Source: DATJFH01 sp035495815 (GTDB lineage: Bacteria > Acidobacteriota > Terriglobia > Bryobacterales > Bryobacteraceae). Taken from it: 51,824 bases of DNA. The DNA is taken from the NCBI GenBank assembly GCA_035495815.1, contig DATJFH010000043.1, positions 1 to 51,824 on the forward strand. The letters run 5' to 3'. The notes below the pieces were generated by a model. The model did not search any database. It saw only the letters and a list, made by a program, of their open reading frames with translations, and was not told the origin of the DNA. Numbering within the stretch: position 1 is the first letter of the stretch; the number at the start of each line of letters is the position of its first letter. Shown here piece by piece: positions 44,468 through 51,824 of this stretch. Position numbers and translations under genes: made by a program.

Positions 44468-45175
44468 ATGAACTTTCTCGACCAAATCTGGCTGATTCCT
44501 CTGTTCCCGCTGTTCGGCGCGGCCCTGATGCTGCTGTTCGGCAAGAAATTCGACCCGCAGCCCGCCTCCGATGTGGCCGTGGCTCCGGGCGTCGAGCACG
44601 TCCACGACGAGCACGATCACCACGGCCATTCCCATTCGCACGACCACGGCCATGATCATGGTCACGATCACTCTCACGATCATGGACACGGCCACGGCCA
44701 GCATCACGCCTCTCCGCTGAAAAAGCTGGTCAGCCTGATCTGCCCGGGCATGGTGCTGCTGTCGTTCATTTTCTCCCTGGGCGCCGTGATCCAGCTGGCG
44801 GGCCAGGAGGAGAAGATCCACCAGGTGATCCAGTTCAACTGGCTGGCCGGACTCCCCTTCCACATGGCCGACGGGCGTCTCGCCACCTTCAGCGCCGACT
44901 GGGGCTTCCTGCTCGACCCGCTCAGCTCGGTCATGATCCTGGTGATTACCGGGATCGGCTTCCTGATTCACGTCTATTCCACCGGCTACATGGCCCACGA
45001 CAACGGGTTCTACCGCTTTTTCGGCTACCTGAACCTGTTCGTCTTCTTCATGCTGATCCTGGTGCTGGCGAACAACTACGTGCTGCTGTTCGTCGGCTGG
45101 GAGGGAGTCGGGCTCTGCAGCTACCTGCTGATCGGGTTTTACTTCCACAAGAAATCGGCCGGCGACGCCGGCTAG
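44468..45175 (+). CDS. nuoL: NADH-quinone oxidoreductase subunit L, N-terminal part before an in-frame TAG
   Basis: The first 235 residues of the outermost antiporter-like proton-pumping subunit. The helices before and including GWEGVGLCSYLLIGFYFHKK match NuoL. The frame then meets TAG at 45173-45175, exactly where homologues have Lys or Met ahead of the KAFIVNRVGD sequence, and continues without any shift in the downstream part. Between the first and second helices there is a His-rich loop (residues 44-80, 19 His of 37) that E. coli NuoL lacks. As read, this would give a truncated product; a sequencing error, a real nonsense mutation or readthrough are possible. Confidence 0.9.
   Translation: MNFLDQIWLIPLFPLFGAALMLLFGKKFDPQPASDVAVAPGVEHVHDEHDHHGHSHSHDHGHDHGHDHSHDHGHGHGQHHASPLKKLVSLICPGMVLLSFIFSLGAVIQLAGQEEKIHQVIQFNWLAGLPFHMADGRLATFSADWGFLLDPLSSVMILVITGIGFLIHVYSTGYMAHDNGFYRFFGYLNLFVFFMLILVLANNYVLLFVGWEGVGLCSYLLIGFYFHKKSAGDAG
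45173..45175 (+). other. nuoL: In-frame amber codon inside nuoL
   Basis: TAG replaces what would be AAG (Lys) by a single base change. Upstream and downstream are in the same frame and both are well conserved. The direct repeat GGCGACGCCGG occurs at 45161-45171, touching the stop, and again at 45200-45210. Confidence 0.9.
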
Positions 45176-45226
45176 AAGGCGTTCATCGTCAACCGGGTCG
45201 GCGACGCCGGATTCGTACTCGGGACC

Positions 45227-46699
45227 TTGCTGCTGTTAAGCCTGGTCGGCACGGTCCGGTTCGTGGACGTGAATAAGGCGCTGGCGGGAATGCCCGCCGA
45301 GACGGTGGAGTTCGGCGTCCTGAGCACGGCCGCTCTGCTGTTATTTGTCGGCGCGACCGGCAAGTCGGCGCAGTTCCCTCTATACGTGTGGCTGCCGGAC
45401 GCCATGGAAGGTCCCACCCCGGTTTCCGCGCTGATCCATGCGGCCACCATGGTCACCGCCGGCGTCTACATGGTGGCGCGCTCGAACGTGCTGTTCACCC
45501 TGGCCCCCCAGACTCTCGGAATCGTGGCCGTTGTCGGCGCGTTCACGGCCATCCTGGCCGCCTCGATCGGGCTGGTGCAAAACGATATCAAGCGCGTGCT
45601 GGCGTACTCCACGGTCAGCCAGCTGGGTTACATGGTGCTGGCGCTGGGCGTCGGGGCGTACTGGGTCGCGGTCTTCCACCTGTTCACTCACGCCTTCTTC
45701 AAGGCGCTCCTCTTCCTGGGCTCGGGTTCGGTCATTCACGCCATGTCCGGCGAGCAGGATATGAGACGCATGGGCGCCCTCAAGGACAAGATCCCGATTA
45801 CGCACTGGACCATGTTCATCGGGTCGGTGGCGATCGCCGGCATTCCGGGACTCGCAGGCTTCTTCTCCAAGGACGAGATCCTGTGGCAGACCTACAGCTC
45901 CCCGATCGGGTCCAAGGTCCTCTACGGCATGGGTCTGCTGACCGCCGGCATGACGGCTTTCTACATGTGGCGGCTGATGTACATGACCTTCTACGGCCGC
46001 AGCCGCGTGGCGCCCGATGTGGCGGCCAGGATTCATGAATCGCCCGCTTCCATGACGATTCCGTTGCAGGTCCTGGCGCTCGGCAGCATCCTCGCGGGCT
46101 GGCTGGGCGTGCCCAAGATCTGGACCATCTTTCCAGAAAAGATGCGTCTTTTCGAAGCCTGGCTCGCCCCGGTCTTCATGAGTGAAGCCGCGCACGCCGC
46201 GGCAGAAGGCGCCGAGCACGCTCACCACGACGTGGGCCTCGAGTGGTTTCTCATGGGTGTTTCCGTAGCCATCGCCTTCCTCGGCATCTACGTCGCCCGC
46301 GTCTTCTACCACATCAAGCCGGAAATCCCGGAATCTCTGGGCGCGAAGTTTCCTTTGGGGCACAAAGTCCTGCTTAACAAGTGGTATCTCGACGAAATTT
46401 ACGACTTCCTCTTTGTCAACGGACTATCCAAGGGCGGCGGCCGGCTGCTCGGCGCCTTCGACCGCAATGCGGTAGACGGCGCGGTCAACGGCGCCGGCTG
46501 GATCACGCGCTTCGCCGCGACCGTCTCCATGTGGTGGGACACCTGGATTATCGACGGCGCCGTACGCCTCAGCTCCTTTGCGGTCAAGGTCCTGTCTTAT
46601 CCGGTGCGCATTCTGCAGACCGGGCAGGTTCAATCCTACGCGCTGTTCATCGTGGTGGGAGCGATCGTCTTCTTCGGTTATTACATGGTGGGGAGATAA
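45227..46699 (+). CDS. nuoL: NADH-quinone oxidoreductase subunit L, C-terminal part after the TAG
   Basis: This 490-residue frame (first possible start TTG at 45227; the homology already begins right after the TAG at 45176) holds the core channel helices: SAQFPLYVWLPDAMEGPTPV with the central Lys/His region, AYSTVSQLGYMVLALG and GFFSKDEILW. It also has the long lateral helix and final anchor (about residues 380-490). No ribosome binding site was seen at its start, so independent translation looks unlikely. Together with 44468-45175 it makes one NuoL of about 743 residues. nuoM starts right after its stop. Confidence 0.9.
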   Translation: MLLLSLVGTVRFVDVNKALAGMPAETVEFGVLSTAALLLFVGATGKSAQFPLYVWLPDAMEGPTPVSALIHAATMVTAGVYMVARSNVLFTLAPQTLGIVAVVGAFTAILAASIGLVQNDIKRVLAYSTVSQLGYMVLALGVGAYWVAVFHLFTHAFFKALLFLGSGSVIHAMSGEQDMRRMGALKDKIPITHWTMFIGSVAIAGIPGLAGFFSKDEILWQTYSSPIGSKVLYGMGLLTAGMTAFYMWRLMYMTFYGRSRVAPDVAARIHESPASMTIPLQVLALGSILAGWLGVPKIWTIFPEKMRLFEAWLAPVFMSEAAHAAAEGAEHAHHDVGLEWFLMGVSVAIAFLGIYVARVFYHIKPEIPESLGAKFPLGHKVLLNKWYLDEIYDFLFVNGLSKGGGRLLGAFDRNAVDGAVNGAGWITRFAATVSMWWDTWIIDGAVRLSSFAVKVLSYPVRILQTGQVQSYALFIVVGAIVFFGYYMVGR

Positions 46700-48262
46700 A
46701 TGGATCAGCACCTGTTGAGCATCATCCTGTTCGCGCCGCTGGCCGGAATGCTGGTCCTGCTCCTGATACCCTCTTCCAGCAAGAACCTGATCAAGCTGTG
46801 GGCCAACATCGCAGCGTTCGTCTGTTTCCTGATTTCGCTGCCCCTCCTCGGCCGCTTCGACAAAACCGCCGACGGTTATCAGATGGTCGAGCGCGCCGAC
46901 TGGATCCCCAGCCTGGGTGTCAAGTATCTCATCGGCATCGACGGTATCAGTCTCCTGCTGGTCATGTTGACCACGCTCGTCAGCTTCCTGGCCGTCCTCT
47001 CCTCCTGGAATGCCATCGAGGACAAGCTCAAGGAATACTACGCCATGTTCATGCTGCTAGAAACAGGCATGCTGGGCGTGTTCCTCTCGCTCGACTTCTT
47101 CCTGTTCTACGTATTCTGGGAGCTGGTGCTGGTCCCCATGTACTTCATCATCGGGGTCTGGGGCGGGCCGCGGAAGCTTTACGCCGCCATCAAGTTCTTC
47201 CTCTACACGCTGTCCGGATCCGTGCTCATGCTGCTCGGCATCCTGACGCTTTACTTTCAGTACCACGAGCAGTTCGGAAGCTATACCTTCGAAATCGCCG
47301 AGCTGATGAAGCTCAACCTGCCGCTGGGCCTGCAGCAGCTTGTGTTCTGGTCGTTTTTCGTCGGATTCGCCATCAAAGTCCCGATGTTCCCCTTCCACAC
47401 CTGGCTGCCCGACGCTCACGTGGAAGCGCCCACTGCCGGCTCGGTGATCCTGGCCAGCGTGCTGCTGAAGATGGGGACGTACGGGTTCCTGCGCTTCTCA
47501 CTGCCGCTGCTGCCCCAGGCGTCCGCCGACGCCAAGATTGTCCAGATCCTGGCGGTGCTGTCGATCGTGGGGATCATCTACGGCGCCCTGGTCAGCTTGA
47601 TGCAGCATGATTGGAAGAAGCTGATCGCCTACTCCTCGGTGAGCCACCTGGGCTTCTGCACTCTGGGTATCTTTGCCATGAATCCCAATGGTATCGCCGG
47701 CAGCGTCATCCAGCAGATCAACCACGGTATCTCGACCGGTATGCTCTTCCTCGTGATCGGCATCGTGTACGAGCGGCGGCACACTCGTGAGATCTCCGAA
47801 TACGGCGGGCTGGCCCACGTCATGCCGAAGTACGCCATCGTGTTCGCGTTCGCCATGCTGAGCTCGGCGGGGCTGCCGCTGCTGAACGGATTCGTCGGCG
47901 AGTTTACCATCCTGCAGGGAGCGTTCGAGGCGAGCCGCACATGGGCGGCCTTCGCGGTAAGCGGCGTAATCCTGGGAGCCGCCTACCTGCTGTGGCTCTA
48001 CCAGCGGACCATGCTCGGCCAGATCACCAACGGCCGGAACCTGCATCTTCCGGATCTCTCCTTCCGGGAAATGGCGGTTTTCGCCCCGTTCATCGCCTGG
48101 GCGATCTGGATCGGCATCTATCCCAAACCTTATTTTGATGTACTGGAAAAACCGGTGGCGCAGATCGTGGAAAGGGTGAGACCCGGCTACTACGCCGGCG
48201 CCGCCCAACGCGCCGCCGCCGCTTCCCTGATGACCGAAACTCCGAGAGCAGGCGCCCAATGA
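46700..48262 (+). CDS. nuoM: NADH-quinone oxidoreductase subunit M
   Basis: A 520-residue antiporter-like subunit with about 14 helices. The conserved helix Glu (FWELVLVPMYFIIGVWGG), the channel motif PMFPFHTWLPDAHVEAPTAG and AYSSVSHLGFCTLGIF are present. The C-terminal tail is Ala-rich. It starts on the base after the nuoL stop and overlaps nuoN by 4 bases. Confidence 0.97.
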   Translation: MDQHLLSIILFAPLAGMLVLLLIPSSSKNLIKLWANIAAFVCFLISLPLLGRFDKTADGYQMVERADWIPSLGVKYLIGIDGISLLLVMLTTLVSFLAVLSSWNAIEDKLKEYYAMFMLLETGMLGVFLSLDFFLFYVFWELVLVPMYFIIGVWGGPRKLYAAIKFFLYTLSGSVLMLLGILTLYFQYHEQFGSYTFEIAELMKLNLPLGLQQLVFWSFFVGFAIKVPMFPFHTWLPDAHVEAPTAGSVILASVLLKMGTYGFLRFSLPLLPQASADAKIVQILAVLSIVGIIYGALVSLMQHDWKKLIAYSSVSHLGFCTLGIFAMNPNGIAGSVIQQINHGISTGMLFLVIGIVYERRHTREISEYGGLAHVMPKYAIVFAFAMLSSAGLPLLNGFVGEFTILQGAFEASRTWAAFAVSGVILGAAYLLWLYQRTMLGQITNGRNLHLPDLSFREMAVFAPFIAWAIWIGIYPKPYFDVLEKPVAQIVERVRPGYYAGAAQRAAAASLMTETPRAGAQ

Positions 48263-49731
48263 ACCAATTCTTCTCCGAAGGTGACTACTTCATTCTGCGG
48301 CCGGCGATCATGCTGGCTTTGTTCGGCTGCGCCGCCCTGCTGATCGACACCTGGGTGATCCCCGACCCCAAGCAGCGCAAGTTCCTGCCTCTGATCTTCA
48401 TCGTTCCTGCCGAGATCTTCACCGCCATTTTGTTCTGGAAGCAGCAATCGTTTCTGGCGTCGAGCGGCGCGCTCGACATGACTGCTTTCCAGGGCTCCCT
48501 GACCGTCGACGGTTTCGCGCTCTTTTTCAACTGGATCTTCCTGCTGGCTGCCCTCATCGTCGGCATCGTGTCCTACAAGTACATGGACATCGAAGGCGAG
48601 AATCACGGCGAATACTACGCCCTGATCCTGTTCGCGCAATGCGGCATGTTCTTCCTCGCCACGGGCACGGACCTGATCACGCTGTTCATCGGCCTGGAGT
48701 TGATGGCTCTGTGCTTCTACATCATGGTCGGCTTCCTCCGCGGCGAGCGCCGCTCGAATGAGGCCGCCATCAAGTACCTGATCCTGGGCGCATTTTCCAG
48801 CGGATTCCTGGTCTACGGTTTCTCGCTCATGTACGGCCTCTCCGGCTCCACCAAACTGCGCGACGTTACCGCTACCCTCTCTACCCGCGATCCCTTCGAT
48901 CCCGTTGTCTTCCTCATGATGGCGACCACTTCCATCGGGCTGCTGTTCAAAATCTCGGCTGTCCCGTTCCATATGTGGGCGCCGGACGCTTATGAAGGCG
49001 CCCCGACCCCTATCACCGCCTACCTTTCGGTGGCTTCCAAAGCCGCTTCCTTCGCTTTCCTGTTGCGGATCTTCCTCGGACCGATGGCGTCGGTGCGGCC
49101 GGCCTGGGAGCCGCTGTTCATCGTGATCGCCATCGCCACCATGACGGTCGGAAATCTGGCGGCTATCACTCAGAGCAATATCAAGCGGATGCTCGCCTAC
49201 AGTTCCATCTCCCATGCCGGATACATGCTGCTCGGCCTCATCGCCGGGAACGATACCGGCATCAAGGGCATCTCCGTCTACGTGCTGGTGTACACCTTCA
49301 TGAATCTGGGCGCGTTTCTGGTGGTGATCGCCCTGCGGCGGCAGGGCATCATCGGTGAGGACGTGGACGATCTGGCCGGGCTGATGCAGCGCAGTCCGGG
49401 ATACGCGATCCTGATGCTGGTCTTCCTGCTTTCGCTCGCCGGTATCCCGCCTACCGCGGGCTTCCTCGGCAAGTACTACATTTTCCTGTCGCTGATCGAA
49501 ACCAGGCATTACATGCTGGCCGTAGTGGCGACGCTCTACGTAGCGGTGGCCATCTACTACTACTTCCGCCTGGTGCGCAGCATGTTCGTCGGCGACCTGA
49601 CCCAGAAAGAGCCGGTTGCCAGCAGCGCCGGCCTGGGCTTTGCCCTGGCAGCCAGCGGAATCATGACGCTCGCCATCGGGATCTACCCCGAACCGTTCCT
49701 GCAACTGGCGCAGAAAGCGCTACTGAGATAG
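48259..49731 (+). CDS. nuoN: NADH-quinone oxidoreductase subunit N
   Basis: A 490-residue antiporter-like subunit with about 14 helices. It shows GLELMALCFYIMVGFLRGER, the channel motif SAVPFHMWAPDAYEGAPTPI and AYSSISHAGYMLLGL, all typical of NuoN. The ATG overlaps the nuoM stop (ATGA). Confidence 0.97.
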   Translation: MNQFFSEGDYFILRPAIMLALFGCAALLIDTWVIPDPKQRKFLPLIFIVPAEIFTAILFWKQQSFLASSGALDMTAFQGSLTVDGFALFFNWIFLLAALIVGIVSYKYMDIEGENHGEYYALILFAQCGMFFLATGTDLITLFIGLELMALCFYIMVGFLRGERRSNEAAIKYLILGAFSSGFLVYGFSLMYGLSGSTKLRDVTATLSTRDPFDPVVFLMMATTSIGLLFKISAVPFHMWAPDAYEGAPTPITAYLSVASKAASFAFLLRIFLGPMASVRPAWEPLFIVIAIATMTVGNLAAITQSNIKRMLAYSSISHAGYMLLGLIAGNDTGIKGISVYVLVYTFMNLGAFLVVIALRRQGIIGEDVDDLAGLMQRSPGYAILMLVFLLSLAGIPPTAGFLGKYYIFLSLIETRHYMLAVVATLYVAVAIYYYFRLVRSMFVGDLTQKEPVASSAGLGFALAASGIMTLAIGIYPEPFLQLAQKALLR

Positions 49732-49732
49732 C

Positions 49733-50908
49733 ATGCAGACCCTCTTCAATCATCCGCTCTTCATCCCGCTGGCGGTCACCATCGCGGTGATCGCGATCTT
49801 CCCGCTCATGGCGGGTTACATCGTGCTGGTGGAGCGCAAAGTCCTGGCCGATTTCCAGGTGCGCCTCGGACCCATGCGCGTAGGCCCGCACGGTCTGCTG
49901 CAGCCGCTGGCCGACGCCTTGAAGCTGCTGCTCAAGGAAGACATCATTCCGACCGACGCCGACAAGGCGCTGTTCTGGTTCGCGCCCGTGATCTCCACCT
50001 TTACGGCGCTCTCCTCTTTCGCCGTGCTGCCGCTAAGCAACTGGCTGTTCGTCGCCGACGTGAACGTCGGCATCCTGGTGATCCTGGCCATGTCTTCGGT
50101 GGGAATCCTGGGTATCATTCTGGGAGGCTGGTCGTCGAACAGCCACTACCCGCTGCTGGGCGCGCTGCGCAGCGCAGCGCAGCTGGTCAGCTACGAAGTG
50201 GCGCTCTCCTTTGCCTTGCTCTCCGGGCTGATGGTCGCCGGCACACTCTCGATGCAAGGTATTATCAAGGCCCAGCAGGAACGCCACATCTGGTTCCTGT
50301 TCGAAAACTACGGCTTCATGATTGTGCCGTTCGTCGTCTACATCATCGCGGCCACGGCCGAGACCAACCGCGCTCCCTTCGATCTCCCGGAAGCCGAATC
50401 CGAGCTGGTCGCCGGATTCCACACCGAGTACAGCGGCTTCCGCTGGGCGCTTTACTTCCTGGCCGAGTACGCCAACATCTTTGTGGTTTCGTCGGTCGCC
50501 GTAACTCTGTTCTGGGGCGGCTGGCTGCGGCCCTTTCCAAACGTGGCCTGGCTCGAGATTCCCATGAACGTCGTGTTCCCCGCGATCCTGTTCATCGGCT
50601 CCGGCGCAAGCTGCTTCGTCCTCCTGAAGAAGCTCAAAGATCCGGTCCAGCAAAAGACTCTGGTCGGCGCCGCTCTCCTCTGCATGGCGATAGGGCTCCC
50701 CTTCCTGGTTCCACCCGTGAACACCGCCATCATCGGACTGTTCTGGTTCATGTTCAAGGTCGCGGTGATCGTCTACATCATGATCTGGTTCCGCGGCACC
50801 TTTCCCCGCTTCCGGTACGACCAGCTGATGAACATCGGCTGGAAGTACATGATCCCGATCGGCATCGGCGCCATGATCGTGAACGCCATCCTGGGCATGA
50901 CGCGGTAG
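49733..50908 (+). CDS. nuoH: NADH-quinone oxidoreductase subunit H
   Basis: A 391-residue membrane subunit that contacts NuoB and NuoD and forms the entrance of the quinone chamber. Eight or nine helices are predicted; the signatures VERKVLADFQVRLGPMRVGP and ETNRAPFDLPEAESELVAGF, followed by HTEYSGFRWALYF, are complete. Its place at the end of the operon, after nuoN, is unusual; it normally lies between nuoG or nuoD and nuoI. Confidence 0.97.
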   Translation: MQTLFNHPLFIPLAVTIAVIAIFPLMAGYIVLVERKVLADFQVRLGPMRVGPHGLLQPLADALKLLLKEDIIPTDADKALFWFAPVISTFTALSSFAVLPLSNWLFVADVNVGILVILAMSSVGILGIILGGWSSNSHYPLLGALRSAAQLVSYEVALSFALLSGLMVAGTLSMQGIIKAQQERHIWFLFENYGFMIVPFVVYIIAATAETNRAPFDLPEAESELVAGFHTEYSGFRWALYFLAEYANIFVVSSVAVTLFWGGWLRPFPNVAWLEIPMNVVFPAILFIGSGASCFVLLKKLKDPVQQKTLVGAALLCMAIGLPFLVPPVNTAIIGLFWFMFKVAVIVYIMIWFRGTFPRFRYDQLMNIGWKYMIPIGIGAMIVNAILGMTR

Positions 50909-50943
50909 CCGCGGATCGGATGGTCACTTTGGGTGATCCGCGG
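50909..50943. terminator. Possible bidirectional terminator hairpin after nuoH
   Basis: A perfect 9-bp stem (CCGCGGATC at 50909-50917 and GATCCGCGG at 50935-50943) with a 17-base loop lies between the convergent nuoH and Ig-repeat genes. There is no T tract, so rho-independent action is not certain. Confidence 0.5.
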
Positions 50944-50950
50944 GCGCCGG

Positions 50951-51824
50951 CTACCTGCCCGTAAAATCCACAGTCAATGCCGACGACGCGCCCTCCGCGT
51001 TACTGACAGTAAGCGTAGCCGACTGGATCGCGTTCACGTCCCCCTGCACCGTAAAAGGGAGGGTGAGTGAGAACTGGCTCCCAAACTGCGCCGAAGCGGT
51101 ACTCCGATACCAGGCATTCGCTACGCTGTCGAGCGGGACGTTCACCTCCGTGGTATCCAGCCCGGTCCCGGTCCACCGGACCGTCGCTCGGGTCAACTCC
51201 CGCGACGGCGACAACCCGGACAGTCTAAGATCGAATCCATTCGCGTTTCGAACCACGCTCAAATTCCGGATGATTGGCGCCGAACGGACCACTTTGACGG
51301 ATCGGCTCAGTCCCGGAGCGCCGTTCGGCACGATCTGCAACTCGATCGTGCCCGCTACCGAGCCTGTCTGGAAGGCGATCGGGGACATCGGGCGCGTCGA
51401 GTTTGCCGGGATCGTGAAGCTGACGGATCTGCCTCCGCTGGCGAATTGGACAGCCGGGTCGTCCAGCCCGATCGCCGGGTCCGGTACGAAGTTGATCCTG
51501 ACCTGTCCCGCGATGGGGATCGGATACCCGGCTTCCAGGTTCAGATCCACCATCACCTGTTGCGCGGCCGAGGTTGCTTCCGGCACGGACCCCAGACTGA
51601 GGGTCGGCATGGCCGGCGCGGCCACGGTCAAAGAGAATTGTCTCGAGAAAATCGCTCCAGCCAAATCGCTCACCTGCACGGTAAAGGAGAATGGCCCCGC
51701 TCCACTCGAACTGCCGCTGATCACACCGGTTACCGGGTCGAGGCCCAGACCGTTTGGCAGGGATCCGCCGGCTAGAGCCCAAAGGTAAGGGGGAACGCCT
51801 CCATCGGCAGTGATGGCTCCCTGG
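50951..51824 (-). CDS. Ig-like/cadherin-type repeat protein, 5' end outside the window
   Basis: The C-terminal 291 codons of a larger protein; the frame is open to the right edge of the window and the true start lies beyond it. The first visible part (LPNGLGLDPVTGVISG, then FTVQVSD) is a putative-Ig (He_PIG) repeat. It is followed by beta-rich segments with a repeated pattern such as LSVVRNANGFDLRLSGL and ATLTVSNAEGASSALTV. Such proteins are secreted or surface-exposed in Acidobacteriota and may act in adhesion; the role is not known. Confidence 0.75.
   Translation of the reverse strand, partial: QGAITADGGVPPYLWALAGGSLPNGLGLDPVTGVISGSSSGAGPFSFTVQVSDLAGAIFSRQFSLTVAAPAMPTLSLGSVPEATSAAQQVMVDLNLEAGYPIPIAGQVRINFVPDPAIGLDDPAVQFASGGRSVSFTIPANSTRPMSPIAFQTGSVAGTIELQIVPNGAPGLSRSVKVVRSAPIIRNLSVVRNANGFDLRLSGLSPSRELTRATVRWTGTGLDTTEVNVPLDSVANAWYRSTASAQFGSQFSLTLPFTVQGDVNAIQSATLTVSNAEGASSALTVDFTGR

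Noticed and set aside
45173..45175. TAG decoded as pyrrolysine
   Set aside because: Nothing in the window supports pyrrolysine machinery, and the position is an ordinary Lys/Met in relatives; point mutation or base error is simpler.

Overview
The window (about 52 kb, high G+C) looks like a chromosomal segment of an Acidobacteriota bacterium, most likely of the Bryobacterales/Solibacter type. This rests on the gene families present: a TonB-dependent receptor with an N-terminal carboxypeptidase-regulatory domain, a paired DUF1549/DUF1553 cytochrome and DUF1501 protein, a secreted DinB-fold protein, a DUF1080 protein, several SGNH/PQQ/amidohydrolase secreted enzymes, and an ECF sigma factor followed by a glyoxalase-fold protein with an anti-sigma-like N-terminus. 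Placement is by gene content only; there is no rRNA or tRNA gene in the window.

Layout. 1-2018: proteostasis genes tig-clpP (minus strand). 2239-5532: a large TonB receptor. 5638-7097: ECF sigma factor with a tandem-VOC partner (minus). 7258-10715: a tightly coupled operon of a secreted cupredoxin-like protein, a membrane HD-GYP sensor and an outer-membrane barrel. 10715-13169: a 2.4-kb graveyard without any intact gene. It holds an internally rearranged IS630-family element with both terminal inverted repeats, an amino-acid-oxidase fragment, a frameshifted and truncated IS3-family element, a SIR2-like fragment and a DUF2238 membrane-protein fragment. 13166-32168: metabolic and transport genes, namely two MFS carriers, an SGNH hydrolase, a response-regulator-like HD-GYP protein, an aldo/keto reductase with a DinB-like protein, a lytic transglycosylase, the DUF1553/DUF1501 pair, an amidohydrolase, a PQQ/haem dehydrogenase and a potABCD polyamine ABC operon. 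32304-35095: housekeeping nusB-ribH and the divergent lepA. 35217-41254: small enzymes, including two whose family-typical N-terminus has no standard start codon. 41405-50908: nuoCDIJKLMNH of respiratory complex I. The right edge cuts through a secreted Ig-like-repeat protein.

How the genes work together. The nuo genes encode the membrane arm plus the C, D and I subunits of a proton-pumping NADH:quinone oxidoreductase; A, B and the E-F-G electron-input module are not in the window. Two features of nuoL stand out: an in-frame TAG where the family has Lys or Met, splitting the gene, and a loop of 19 histidines in 37 residues. The cupredoxin/HD-GYP/barrel operon reads like an envelope-to-c-di-GMP signalling unit and is the best candidate here for an uncharacterised system. 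Many neighbouring genes overlap by 4 bases (ATGA or GTGA), indicating translational coupling: sigma-VOC, HD-GYP-barrel, reductase-DinB, MFS-amidohydrolase, potB-C-D and nuoM-N.
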